Source: Nakaseomyces glabratus (taxonomy: Eukaryota; Ascomycota; Saccharomycetes; Saccharomycetales; Saccharomycetaceae). From it: a stretch of DNA of 64,000 nt. The DNA lies in assembly GCF_010111755.1 (NCBI RefSeq), contig NC_088958.1:248001-312000 (forward strand), given 5' to 3'. Both the position numbers and the translations under genes were made by a program. The notes under the pieces were generated by a model. It did no database searches. It was given only the letters and a program-made list of their open reading frames with translations, and was not told where the DNA came from. Every line of letters begins with the position of its first letter. Position 1 is the first letter of the stretch. Below are positions 21,111 to 31,328 of the stretch, piece after piece.

Positions 21111-23714
21111 CTAATTAAAAAGTTCTTCCAAAAAGTCCCACTCTTGATCCAACGTATCTCTTCTATATTGTCGGCGAATCATAGGGACATTGTGTTTGAT
21201 TGAAGTGTCTTCAGCAGTATCGTACCATACATCAACACCACCAACATTTTCTTTGAAATACTTATCTGGCCTAACACTAATACCAGACCAATGAGCCTTA
21301 TACCAGCCTTCATAACCACAAGCAATGACACTGTTTCTGGCTAGCTCACATAGATCAGCAGCATTGAGAAGATAGATACTGGCGGCTACACTATATTCTT
21401 CTATCATTGGCTCCATTGTGTATGAGGAATTAAACAAAACTGAATTAGATGACAAAGAGGTTTTCATTCCTAGCTTGAACATTCTCATAAATGGATTGGA
21501 TCCATACGAGTGATCATCACTGACAGTAATATCCCTCTTTGTTATTTCACCCTGACAAAAACCAGTTAAAGAACTTAAATCTGATTTGTATTTTCTACCT
21601 TGCCTTTCTAATTGCATCGAAGGCATTGTAACGGATGATAATGGGGCAATTATAACTGGAACCTGCAGCAGGTAAAACAAATATGTTAGTAAGGCTGGTG
21701 CACTCCAGATATATTCAGCATTCATTAATCCTCCATTGCATAATAATAGATTACATATTAATGATTCTGTTTGATCTGTAATATATCTGTCGGTAAATTG
21801 GGACGATCGGTTATCTAAATCAGAGCAGTAACATCTTAAAGTAATACATGGCTCGCTCCTTCTATTCATCATATAATTGAAGTGACCTAATCGTTGATAG
21901 ATATAGTACATGTAATAAGCAACTGGGGGGTTGTCACCTTGGGCTACCCATTCAGCAGGTGTTTGGTTAATGTCTGAAAACTCTTTCCAGAGGTAATCAT
22001 CATTTTCGCTTATTACTAAATCGAGGGAACAAATATTTGTAATAAAGTAATGGAAATCCGGATTATTGTCAGAGTTGTTAGTGTGATCAAAAATAGGTTT
22101 AAATATCATGTCTAACATGTCATTAAAGCAAGTCACTCTACCCAGTTTGAACAGCTTTGAGTAAACTCTCGAAATTTGAACATTCCACCTTATATTATAT
22201 GATATTAAATTCCATCTCTTGATCCAATTTGAGAATTTGTACCACCAGTTATCTTCCTGAGAATCATAAAACTGGAAATCGACAGAAACTTGTCCAAGTT
22301 GATACTTGGATTTTTCCCAAGTATGTACTGTGTATTTTATGAATACTTCGGCAAAGTATTCTCCTTCTAATATGTTGTCAAACTCAAGAAAAGTTTTGGC
22401 CAATAAGAAGAAACGCAATTCCTTTCCTTCAAGTTGTACATCAGCTTCCCTTGATGGAATTAAATGAAATTGTTGTAAGTAGACAGTCTCATACCATTCC
22501 AAGAAATCATCATCTACAATTTTTAAACCTAGAGCAATAGGTTCGGCACTGGTACAGCCGATTTCAAATAGCTCGGATAATTTAATGGTTTCTCCTGTTG
22601 AAAACTTGTATACAATTCTTTCAGGTTCCTTGTTAAGTTTTTCCCATATGAACTCACTCAACTGCCTTTGGGTAATACATCCACTTAGTAAGAAATTGCA
22701 ATCCACTTTACGGGAATTGTAGAAATCTCTATAAGGAACTTTCTTATTCTCTAGTATTTCCGTTTTCGATTTCAAATGTTGGAACAACTCGAATTTATCA
22801 TTTAGGTATGATATTCTTTTCTTAGCGAGGTTATCAAAATGATTGTTTTGTAAAAGTTCGACAACAAAATCAAAATCTTCTCTAAATTCCGCAAAATCGG
22901 GTATCTTTTGATAGAAATTAAAGTCACAAAACTTGCGTGATGGATCACTAGCGTTATCATCATCGATCTTCTTTTTATGTTTCTTTAAAGCTTTTTTATA
23001 CAAATCATAGTCAAAAAACTCTCCCGTATGGTGAACCCCACCAAGAAATTTTGCTGAAGTTTGGTTTGGTTTAACAGCTTCAGGCAAATTGATTAAATCC
23101 TCTTCGTCATCAAATTCGTTTCTTGCGCTAACATAGTAACTTTGTTTCTCTTCCTTTTGCTCTTCTAATGTTAATCTTTTATCATTTTCATATTTCCAAA
23201 ATTTTGGTAGCGGTTTAGGATAAACAAATGCTCTTTTATCATCAAATTTAACATTTGAAGCACTATTCTGATACGAGTTCACCACATACTTCGTTCTTGA
23301 CATCACTATCTTGTTGAAGGGATTATTCTCGGCATCGACATCAGCGCTATCTATCTCCCTGGCTCGCACAGGTCTTGCATTGTATGAGACATGTTCTATT
23401 CCTTTCAAAATATTCAGCATGGGATTATCTGATATAGTAGAGCACTTGGTCCTGATCTCTTCTTCTCCTTGAGGATCCCAATACATTGGCGAACCAGCTT
23501 CCATCTGCTGATCAAAAGCAGTGCCCAAGGAAATCATATCCAGATCATCAATTGAAATCTTATTAGTCTGCACTAATTTGTTCAAGTTCGCTGATGGAAC
23601 AATACCTTTCCCTTTAAGGGAGTCAGCAATCTTTGCTGTGCTGTCAGCTGTCACAGCATGTTCGTAGTCATCGTGAAGTAGCGATGGTCTCCTTTGCAAT
23701 ACTGATGGCGCCAT
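21111..23714 (-). CDS. AMP deaminase-like protein lacking the catalytic residues (YJL070C family)
   Basis: The start is the ATG at 23714 (MAPSVLQRRPS); five upstream codons are open but begin with TTG. The protein has 867 residues (YJL070C about 888). It aligns with AMP deaminase Amd1 along the C-terminal two thirds, but key catalytic segments are replaced. The metal-binding segment of Amd1 (RKVDTHVHH) reads RKVDCNFLL here (residues 335-343), and the SLSTDDP segment reads SLSSNSV (753-759). The downstream helix EEYSVAASIYLLNAADLCEL and the RRQYRRDTLDQEW end are kept. It is therefore probably a pseudoenzyme, as for S. cerevisiae YJL070C and its paralogue YBR284W. Function unknown; a regulatory or scaffold role is only a guess. 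Confidence 0.93.
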   Translation of the reverse strand: MAPSVLQRRPSLLHDDYEHAVTADSTAKIADSLKGKGIVPSANLNKLVQTNKISIDDLDMISLGTAFDQQMEAGSPMYWDPQGEEEIRTKCSTISDNPMLNILKGIEHVSYNARPVRAREIDSADVDAENNPFNKIVMSRTKYVVNSYQNSASNVKFDDKRAFVYPKPLPKFWKYENDKRLTLEEQKEEKQSYYVSARNEFDDEEDLINLPEAVKPNQTSAKFLGGVHHTGEFFDYDLYKKALKKHKKKIDDDNASDPSRKFCDFNFYQKIPDFAEFREDFDFVVELLQNNHFDNLAKKRISYLNDKFELFQHLKSKTEILENKKVPYRDFYNSRKVDCNFLLSGCITQRQLSEFIWEKLNKEPERIVYKFSTGETIKLSELFEIGCTSAEPIALGLKIVDDDFLEWYETVYLQQFHLIPSREADVQLEGKELRFFLLAKTFLEFDNILEGEYFAEVFIKYTVHTWEKSKYQLGQVSVDFQFYDSQEDNWWYKFSNWIKRWNLISYNIRWNVQISRVYSKLFKLGRVTCFNDMLDMIFKPIFDHTNNSDNNPDFHYFITNICSLDLVISENDDYLWKEFSDINQTPAEWVAQGDNPPVAYYMYYIYQRLGHFNYMMNRRSEPCITLRCYCSDLDNRSSQFTDRYITDQTESLICNLLLCNGGLMNAEYIWSAPALLTYLFYLLQVPVIIAPLSSVTMPSMQLERQGRKYKSDLSSLTGFCQGEITKRDITVSDDHSYGSNPFMRMFKLGMKTSLSSNSVLFNSSYTMEPMIEEYSVAASIYLLNAADLCELARNSVIACGYEGWYKAHWSGISVRPDKYFKENVGGVDVWYDTAEDTSIKHNVPMIRRQYRRDTLDQEWDFLEELFN

Positions 23715-24317
23715 TATACTTGTGACCAATATTTCTCTTCAATTATCTGTACCTGTTCTTGACACAGTTCCGAATAGCTTAATTGAATCTGGAATAGTTA
23801 TTGAAAACCTCTCGAGACTATTACTTTTAGTATAAATAGTTATTAGCGTATTATCGAAGGGGGGGTGAGTCCTTCGTTAGGGGTAGATGTCTGATGTAAG
23901 TTTGTGCAGGGTAAACTTGCTCAGAGTAGTGTACCACATTAAAGGGCAAAGGATGGCATTAAAGAGCAGTATGAATGAGTACTGTTCATCAAAATCTTAT
24001 ATTGGTTTTTATTCTGCATTACAATATAATCTTCTCATGCAACATGCTTGTAATGATATGTATACATAAATATCAATTTTGAAACTTCAAAATAGGTATT
24101 TCCCAAGTATTTTACGGCTCACTTGTCACATATCTTGACTGAAACTCTCATTACCATTACCAAATGTTTGATTACAGATATTGATTATATAGGACAGCAT
24201 AAGCTACATCAAAATTCAAGTTTGTCTTCTATTCAAGTAGCTATTACGTTTCATTAGCAATATAGCCTTGGTATACATGTATGCCTGAGTTTTTCTCTAA
24301 ATAACATAACATAAAAA
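23715..24317. promoter_or_regulatory. Upstream region of the YJL070C orthologue with AGGGG elements
   Basis: Two stress-element cores AGGGG lie at 23858-23862 and 23879-23883, about 145-170 bp upstream of the gene. A short inverted repeat (CGAAGG 23855-23860 and CCTTCG 23871-23876) encloses a run of seven G. The rest of the region up to tRNA-Cys is AT-rich with no gene seen. Confidence 0.45.
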
Positions 24318-24389
24318 GCTCGTATGGCGCAGTGGTAGCGCAGCAGATTGCAAATCTGTTGGTCCTTAGTTCGAACCTGAGTGCGAGCT
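24318..24389 (+). tRNA. tC(GCA): tRNA-Cys (anticodon GCA)
   Basis: A 72-nt cloverleaf begins GCTCGTATGGCGCAG, with the anticodon GCA at 24350-24352 in ATTGCAAAT, T-arm TTCGAACC, acceptor end GCGAGC and discriminator T. No intron. A run of eight T (24393-24400) follows as Pol III terminator. Nearly identical to S. cerevisiae tRNA-Cys. Confidence 0.97.
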
Positions 24390-24616
24390 CTGTTTTTTTT
24401 CCATTTTTTTAGCTTTATATTATAGTTGTTAAACTAAATGGTGCAGTAGTCATAGTGTTTTTAAGGTATTCTTTTTAGATTTCTTATTAGTATTCAGTAC
24501 TTTTGAAATCATTGATAAGTTATATATGTTACTTGTCCTGATATATAAGCGATGAAAAATGCATTTTTTGGCTTATGCTAAAGATATTTATATTTATTAT
24601 AAGTTATTTGATTATG

Positions 24617-26449
24617 CTATTGATAGAAGTTGAGCCTCCATAATCTGATCTTACCTTGTTCGTTACCTACCGCTAACATTTCACCATTAGATGAAATGGC
24701 AACACTTGTCACTTTACCCAATGGGGTACCGCTTGTGGGCCAATTCGAGAAAACTTTCCCTGATGGTAAGTGTACTAATCTTAAGGCATCTTTTATAGCT
24801 CTGGATGACATACAAAGGATTTGGCCATCAGGAGAAAAGTTCAATGAGGAAATAGAGGTCGTTAGTTGATCTAATGTGGCAATTGGAGAAATGGCTGCGT
24901 TTTTGAGATCTGCGTTACTACGAATGGCACTTCTATCATAGACATTTACAAAGCCACTCTCACTACCAATTGCTAGCCATCTGTTTTGTCTTATTTTTCT
25001 AGAACTCATTGGTAATAAGTGATCTGAACTTGTACCACCACCAACTTGGATGGTGGTAATACCGATACCACCATTGTCTTTCCACCTGCGGATTATTTCA
25101 TTGTTTTTGCTTAAATTGAATTCCCATATTTCACCATAAGTGTTTGTAACAATTAGAATTGTCTGGAATCTACCCTTCGATATTGGCTGATAGTCAATGC
25201 AGAAATCGACCAGATTTCCTTCTATCTTGCATCCAGTTATCCAAACACCAGAGTTTGCATCGATGATATTTATCCAACCGCTACCACCCTGTAATACAAC
25301 TATACCTTGAGAAGAATTGGTAGTAAAGTTATATAGATAACCAACTTTAAACTTCTCAAAGGATCTCTGGGTCTCTTCGTGACCATACATTCTGGAGAAT
25401 TTATCAATCTTGGCGACTGATGCCGCCTTTTCAGAACGGGCATTGTTGAAGGAAGCAGACAAGTCCCAAGAATGCATGTAGCGTCTTCTACCACCTGTAT
25501 ATATTTTTTGCTCTTGTGGCAGTTTGCTGGAGGTGTTGTTATGAGAAACGTAAAAGCAACAAGTTTGCACGGGAGTGCCTTTCAAGTACACACTTGTAAC
25601 TAATGGATTAGATTTACCATCGATATGATAAAGTCTTAAAGTTCTATCGTAACCACCGCTTAGTAAAAGTGGTTTGGAAGGATGAAAGGAAAGCGATTGG
25701 ATTGCCGAATGTGATGCGTGACTGGCATTGGCGTCCTTTAATCTCAGTATATCCAAGCTCTTTTCCGGTAAGAGTTTGGTTGTTATATTATCCCTATATG
25801 TAAATGTACTCTCCAATATCTTTGACAAGGCATTTACGTCACCATTTATCACAGAGTTCAGTTGTTCTGAGTTGCTATCGTAGTCGCCATCGCTCAGATC
25901 ACCTTCACTGTCAGAGATCGAATCAGCCCATTGTGGTCTGGGATATATTTTTTCAAACTGAGCTCTTAATCTTCTCACATAGTCAGCACCACTAATATGA
26001 CTGTCCTGGTAATTTTGTCTCAGTTTCTTTGTCCTGTTATTGGAGGTAATCGGTACCGACAATTTCTCATCATCGGAGTCCACCCACGCTTGTTCTTCTT
26101 CCTCGTCACTAGTCATTCCTTCGTCATTATCAGATGCACTATCGCCATTGTCATCAACATCCATCTCTTCACCGTCACCTTCACCGTCATCGACGTAGAA
26201 CAGTTGGTCATCTGCTAATTGCTCCATGGCATCTCCCTCTTCATCCTCACCGCTGCCACTTGAACTCTCGCCATCTGCAATATTGTCCTCCTCATTAAGT
26301 TTCTTCTCCTCATTCAAGGCAAACTCAGTGTCAAAGTCGGCCAGGCCTGAATGGAAATCAGTTGTATCCCCAAATACTAGTTTCGCAAGCAACTCTTCCT
26401 CCTCATCCGGCGGCGGAACCTGCTTCATATCTACTGCACTCTTCGACAT
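24617..26449 (-). CDS. UTP18: SSU processome WD40 protein Utp18
   Basis: The start is the ATG at 26449 (MSKSAVDMKQVPPPDEEEEL); the open frame continues five codons upstream only from TTG. The protein has 610 residues (S. cerevisiae about 594). Utp18 belongs to the U3 snoRNP/small-subunit processome and acts in the nucleolus in 18S rRNA maturation. The first 150 residues are highly acidic; the conserved start PPPDEEEELLAKLVFGD is clear. WD40 repeats follow from about residue 230 (SHSAIQSLSFHPSKPLLLSG, then AVGNEQGKIRLWRLNFYQ at the end). Two PAC elements and an RRPE-like tract upstream fit a ribosome-biogenesis gene. Confidence 0.96.
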   Translation of the reverse strand: MSKSAVDMKQVPPPDEEEELLAKLVFGDTTDFHSGLADFDTEFALNEEKKLNEEDNIADGESSSGSGEDEEGDAMEQLADDQLFYVDDGEGDGEEMDVDDNGDSASDNDEGMTSDEEEEQAWVDSDDEKLSVPITSNNRTKKLRQNYQDSHISGADYVRRLRAQFEKIYPRPQWADSISDSEGDLSDGDYDSNSEQLNSVINGDVNALSKILESTFTYRDNITTKLLPEKSLDILRLKDANASHASHSAIQSLSFHPSKPLLLSGGYDRTLRLYHIDGKSNPLVTSVYLKGTPVQTCCFYVSHNNTSSKLPQEQKIYTGGRRRYMHSWDLSASFNNARSEKAASVAKIDKFSRMYGHEETQRSFEKFKVGYLYNFTTNSSQGIVVLQGGSGWINIIDANSGVWITGCKIEGNLVDFCIDYQPISKGRFQTILIVTNTYGEIWEFNLSKNNEIIRRWKDNGGIGITTIQVGGGTSSDHLLPMSSRKIRQNRWLAIGSESGFVNVYDRSAIRSNADLKNAAISPIATLDQLTTSISSLNFSPDGQILCMSSRAIKDALRLVHLPSGKVFSNWPTSGTPLGKVTSVAISSNGEMLAVGNEQGKIRLWRLNFYQ

Positions 26450-26566
26450 ATCCTTTCTCAACAAATCGCTGCTTTTAATTGTCAGTGGAGAAGAAGCAAA
26501 TAACTGATATAACTATATTGCCTGGTACTTCAATATATACATCATATGAACTTTGCGATGCCCATT

Positions 26567-26633
26567 GCGATGAGCTTCAAAAATTTTTTTTTTGTCAAAA
26601 GCTAGAAGTGTATCCCTCACCACGGCTCATCGC
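26567..26633. promoter_or_regulatory. UTP18 promoter: two PAC elements and an RRPE-like tract
   Basis: GCGATGAGC at 26567-26575 and its inverse GCTCATCGC at 26625-26633 flank a CAAAAATTTTTTTTTT tract (about 26578-26593). These are the PAC and RRPE elements of ribosome-biogenesis promoters, located about 120-185 bp upstream of the UTP18 ATG. The inverted PAC pair spaced by 49 bp is a strong signal. Confidence 0.75.
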
Positions 26634-29240
26634 ATTCTAGAGTAATTACATAGAATGAGCAAACTCTAGCTTTAACAGTTGCCGGTCAAAGAACAGTACC
26701 TAATGAGAATTATAGTAAACTTTCTACGTAAAGTGATGATGGTGGTGCTCTTATTGAGATATTTTCTTGCTATGTTTAGGCAGAATACATATGTGATGCC
26801 GCTTGTAGCACTTGATAAGACACGTGAGTTAAAAAAATGTAACACTTGTCAGGGTTCAAGTAACTTACTATGGGCAGATTATCAATTAAATATCATAACA
26901 AGTGCAATTACTCGTAATGTTGATGAGCTAAAAATAAGTTTTATTAGTCTAAGGCAAACTTTACATAAGATCAGTTGCTCTTATTAGCTCAGAGACTAAA
27001 TTGGTATCGTCAAAATAAATAATCGTTGGAGAGGGTGAACCAAATCTAGTCAAGACTGTTTTTCTTAGTCTAGATTTCGCCATTTAATAATGATTATTCA
27101 TGTTCTGCTGCGGATTTCGTTATAAGGATAAAAGCCTTGATCAACAATTGGCAAGCAGTTCCGAAAATCGGCGTGAACTGGTACAAGTCAGTAGAAAGAC
27201 TCTTCAAAATAGATTTTTTGCTATTTTTACTAGCATTAGGCTTCCAAGCTAACTTTACAAAGGAAATGTACCAAGCTGTATAGAAAATGTCCAAAGTAGC
27301 GCCAGTTAATGGTTTTTGTCTTGGAAGAAGCTTCACAGTGTTTTTTTTTTCAGTTCCGAAGAGTATTCTTAACGTTCTGGAACCCATGTGTCATCACTCG
27401 GACTTAATCTTTGATTATTTGTTACTTCCGATTATCTTTTGCTACTTATCATCGTACTATTCTACTAAATATCCAAGAGAGCTGTGATGGAATGATTAAC
27501 GTAATTTCAAATGGAACTGTATTTTTTAGGAAGCTTTACAATATCGGAGAGATTGGCTTTTCACCAACACCCCGTCATCCGATAAGAGAAGCGGTACATA
27601 GTTTGCCTGTTCAGTAAAAAATGAGAACCACGTCCGTTCTAATGAACAGTCTAAATTCATTATTAAGAAATGTCTTGTTTAAATTAGTGGATGTTTTTTG
27701 TCTTGTTTTGTCATGTCTTGTCTATTTCTAAGATCTTATAAAATCTACACAGACTTAATTTCTTTTTCTTTTTTTATGTTTTATCCTCTATTGAATATAA
27801 TCTAGATGAATATGATCATCGGTATAATACATATTATCGTAATATTGTATTGCGATAGATTATTCATGACCATTCCATGAGAAATAGTATATCATGTTGA
27901 GGAAGAGGTTGAATTTGCTGAATATCTTAGACCTATGAAGTCAAAAGACAAATGAAAAGAAGAAAAACGAACCAATATACAATTCTGTAAATGCAAATCA
28001 TAAAGATATTATAGAAAACAGGGTGAGTAAAACGTAAAAGAAGCTGAGCAATATCAAAACTAGGAATCGAAGCCACAACTCTTGGAGCTGACAGTGACCA
28101 TCATCAAAAAGGACTAGACTCGTGTCAACAACTGCTCAAGCTCTGTTGTGCAGTAGTTTCACTGAGATCTGATCTACTATTTCATAAATGGGTAATGTTT
28201 CATTTCCCATAACACCCCATGAGTTCCACGCGATTTCAACAGGCCAGCAAACTCTTTGTACATCTGTGAAGATTCTCTTCGACCCTTTTGTGCTGCGGGA
28301 AGTGAGTGATGAAAATTGATGAAAATAAATGTCCTCCGATTCGCTGTAAGTTGCCCAGTTCGTTTTCTGTTTCTAGGTAATTCACGCTGCAGTTTAAGAA
28401 GGACCCTGTCACAGACATACCCGTGCACGCACGCACACTACTTCGTCAGTTTTGAACCTACCTTCCGCTAGCTGTTTCCTGTCCTCCGTTGGTATCTGTG
28501 TGATAAGAGCAAAATTTCGTCACTGTCGATTTGTTTTTCCTTGATTATATGCATGCAGAGCAAGATCGTGTGCAAGTCCGATTTACCTTTGTCTCTTCAA
28601 AACACAACACAAAACCATCAAGATTGAAGATATCCTCACAAACAACGTACCAACAACAGTTGTATTGGTTTTGACAAGAAATGCGTAAACTACAGGTATT
28701 GTACAGGAAGCCAAGCATGGCGGAGCCGTAGAAACTGAAATATGGTTAAAATTCGTAAATTACATATGATTACATCACCGTTTAAAGCAGAGGTGTAAGA
28801 GATCATCCCGTAGACACATGATGGTTCTTGTTTGTTTTGGTATGATAGGGATGTAAAAACCCAGCTAAGATATGACTGACTTCTTTGCAAATGGCTAATA
28901 CAGAGCCAAAACCCTTTCAGATATGGGTAAATCTGTGGACTGCTCAATGCTGAGCATGTGAAGTTTCTACATAAGTTGCTTTTTATATTTGTTGTAGAAC
29001 TAGGGTTCAAAGCATTTGTATAAGAAATGGGACTACGTAACAAGGTTGAAATACATAGAACTCTCTGTAGATGTTGTACTCGCGAGTTTACTATTTATCT
29101 GATATCCATTGTATTCATTTCGATATGTTGAGAAAAATGGGATACTCAAATCTACCGAGCACATTAGATGCCACAATTTAAACCGTTCTTGGGTTTAATC
29201 TCAAATTCACATTACAAGCTTTGATCCTCTCACCTTCCTT

Positions 29241-29266
29241 CCCCCCTCCCCCCCCCCCCTTCCCCC
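29241..29266. repeat. C-rich tract with G-quadruplex potential on the minus strand
   Basis: The tract reads C6-T-C12-TT-C5. On the minus strand this gives several runs of at least three G with very short loops, a classical G-quadruplex pattern. Similar C-runs of 10-11 occur at 30457-30466 and 31276-31286. Confidence 0.85.
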
Positions 29267-30273
29267 TCTTCTCCTTTGTCCCTTCATTCTGAATGATAGT
29301 GGTTAAGAAGCAGTGACACAATGAGTATGAATCAACAGCATGTTCTCTTTTCCTCCTTTCTCACTTGGCTATCAAATATGGTTGGGAATTCGACCCTCAT
29401 TTAAAACACTACTTATGCCATAGCAAGTATTAATATTTTGATAAGATGTACATAATATTTGAATAATAAAATAAGTACTTTGGGGTTCATTATTAATTCA
29501 ATGGTCGCCCTTTTTTCCTTTACTTCTAATGATATGTGTTCAAAACTAGCAAATCAAGATCTGAAAGAACTGGAAATGAAGTACAGATCTCCCAGTCTAT
29601 TCTTAGATAAATGACAGTGCCTCACTCAATTTCTTTTATCTTTGCCCTAGCGCTTACAACATAAGCCAATCTCAAGTAAGGCATCATTTCATAATACATA
29701 GAAAGAGTCGGTTTGAATTGTTTTAAAAATAGAACAAGTTCTTTTTTTTTGATCTAAACGATTGTAACTGTAAACTCTGTACGTTCAATGCTTTTGTCTT
29801 TACAAGGGTTCCTCCAACTAACCAATAGATCCCCTCCACTATTGATGAAAAGGGTTCAATTGGTGAAAATTGTATTACCTTATTTCTTTCCATCCCTGCC
29901 AAACGTACTGTTATTAGTACAGTAGTTTAATTGATCCTGTCATTCCTGCTAGTCGACAGTCAGCTCTTAGAAATGAGGGTACAAAGGCCCAACGGTACAC
30001 AGAACGTTAAAAAAAAAGAACAATGCCCATCTTTTCATTAAACCACAGGACTAATCCACCTGTACCACCGATTTGTTACAGCATTCTCTAACCAGAATTT
30101 TATCACAGAGAAACTGAAAGCACGCCATCCCATTTCTCCAATACAGTCCTTAATGTTCTGAGAACCGATAAAATGCAAAACTGGGACAAGAATACGGTTT
30201 GACACAGAAGCATATGTACAGTCACAGAAGCAAAACCTAAACACAGTATACGTTAGTAAGTGCAGTACAGGAT

Positions 30274-30322
30274 CTTTCCTCTTTCCTCTTTCCTCTTTCC
30301 TCTTTCCTCTTTTCTCTTTTCC
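30274..30322 (+). repeat. 7-bp minisatellite CTTTCCT, five perfect plus two variant units
   Basis: Unit CTTTCCT is repeated perfectly at 30274-30308, followed by CTTTTCT and CTTTTCC. It is a pure polypyrimidine tract on the plus strand in the TOS8 upstream region. Confidence 0.95.
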
Positions 30323-31304
30323 ACCCAATTAACGTTTGCCAATCCATCCCTTGGTTACATCATCAACTTGGTGTCACACGGCATATTCTGAAGACTTCAC
30401 ATTTCTGCTGAGCTTATTCGGATGCGTTTGTCTCCCAGACGATGCACTTATCCACGCCCCCCCCCCTAAAATCCCTCGCAGAGACAGCTTATTTCGATTT
30501 CACATGTGAGCACTTTCGCTTGCTTTTGATGAGCTTCGATTTTCTGGTGTGTTCAAAAATCAATGCAAATCCCAGTATAACTCCCGTAGTATTGCTCTTA
30601 TGAACATCTCTTCGCTTTCGTTCTCTACTTCTTTCTTTCCCTCCTTCCCCCCTCTCTGTTTTTTCTCCCTGTGTTCGTCTCATTCCACACCTTCCATTCC
30701 CTCCCCTCTTTCTTCTTTTCTCCCCTCCACCCCAAGCCAGTAAAAACACAGCCCCTGTGGCATCTGCAAGTGTGACAAGGACATTAACTAATTCCCTGAT
30801 CAAGGAAAGGTGATTATCTCAATCTTTGTGTTTCTTGCTAACGGAAGCAAAATCACAAATCACTCGATATACTATTTCCCTTATCAGTAAGCCATATTCT
30901 TTTCTGCTACATATCTGTAAAATCACGCACAGCCATCTCTCTTAGGGATTTCTTTTTTTTGCTAGTTACTCTCCCAGAATGCCTACCCTTCCTAATTGCT
31001 GTTTGGAAATGAGTGTGATCCGTGTTGTATACCTCTCGCTCCGTCGCAAAACCTACACTGAGACATCCTTTCTCAATTGAGAAAACAACCGGAGGCATCA
31101 CCCATTCTCACTGCCCAGCTCCCACAAAGCCGAGAACGGTATTTCTCTTTATTATCCCTTCACCCTCTTCTTGAGTATTGGCAGATGTTATGACACATAA
31201 ACTCTCGTAGAATGCACTTACACCAGTCATTTACACTTTTGAAATTTCCCCCCCTCTTCTCCTCTGCTTCCTTCTCCCCCCCCCCCATTGTGCTCTTAGA
31301 AGGC

Positions 31305-31328
31305 CGGGTTGGCACAACGGGCAACCCG
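31305..31328. other. GC-rich inverted repeat in the TOS8 upstream region
   Basis: CGGGTTG (31305-31311) and its exact complement CAACCCG (31322-31328) enclose a 10-nt spacer. It stands out in AT-rich DNA; it could be a hairpin or a dimeric protein binding site with CGG/CCG ends. Confidence 0.6.

Noticed and set aside
26679..26987. 102-codon plus-strand frame in the gene-free region
   Set aside because: It begins at TTG, has no recognisable domain and is near the length expected by chance.
27338..27361. CDEIII-like sequence (T-run followed by TTCCGAA) as a possible centromere
   Set aside because: The upstream 80-90 bp is not AT-rich and has no RTCACRTG at the right distance, so the CDEI-CDEII-CDEIII arrangement is missing.
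28040..28110. Minus-strand GGCTTCGATTCC resembling a tRNA T-arm
   Set aside because: The T-stem does not pair, and no acceptor stem, D-arm or anticodon arm could be built around it.
28690..29043. 117-codon minus-strand frame in the gene-free region
   Set aside because: Composition is unremarkable, no family is recognised, and I could not support it as a gene; kept only as part of the intergenic entry.
30489..30803. 104-codon minus-strand Arg/Gly/Lys-rich frame
   Set aside because: It is the translation of a polypurine tract (complement of the pyrimidine-rich DNA), so its openness follows from composition.
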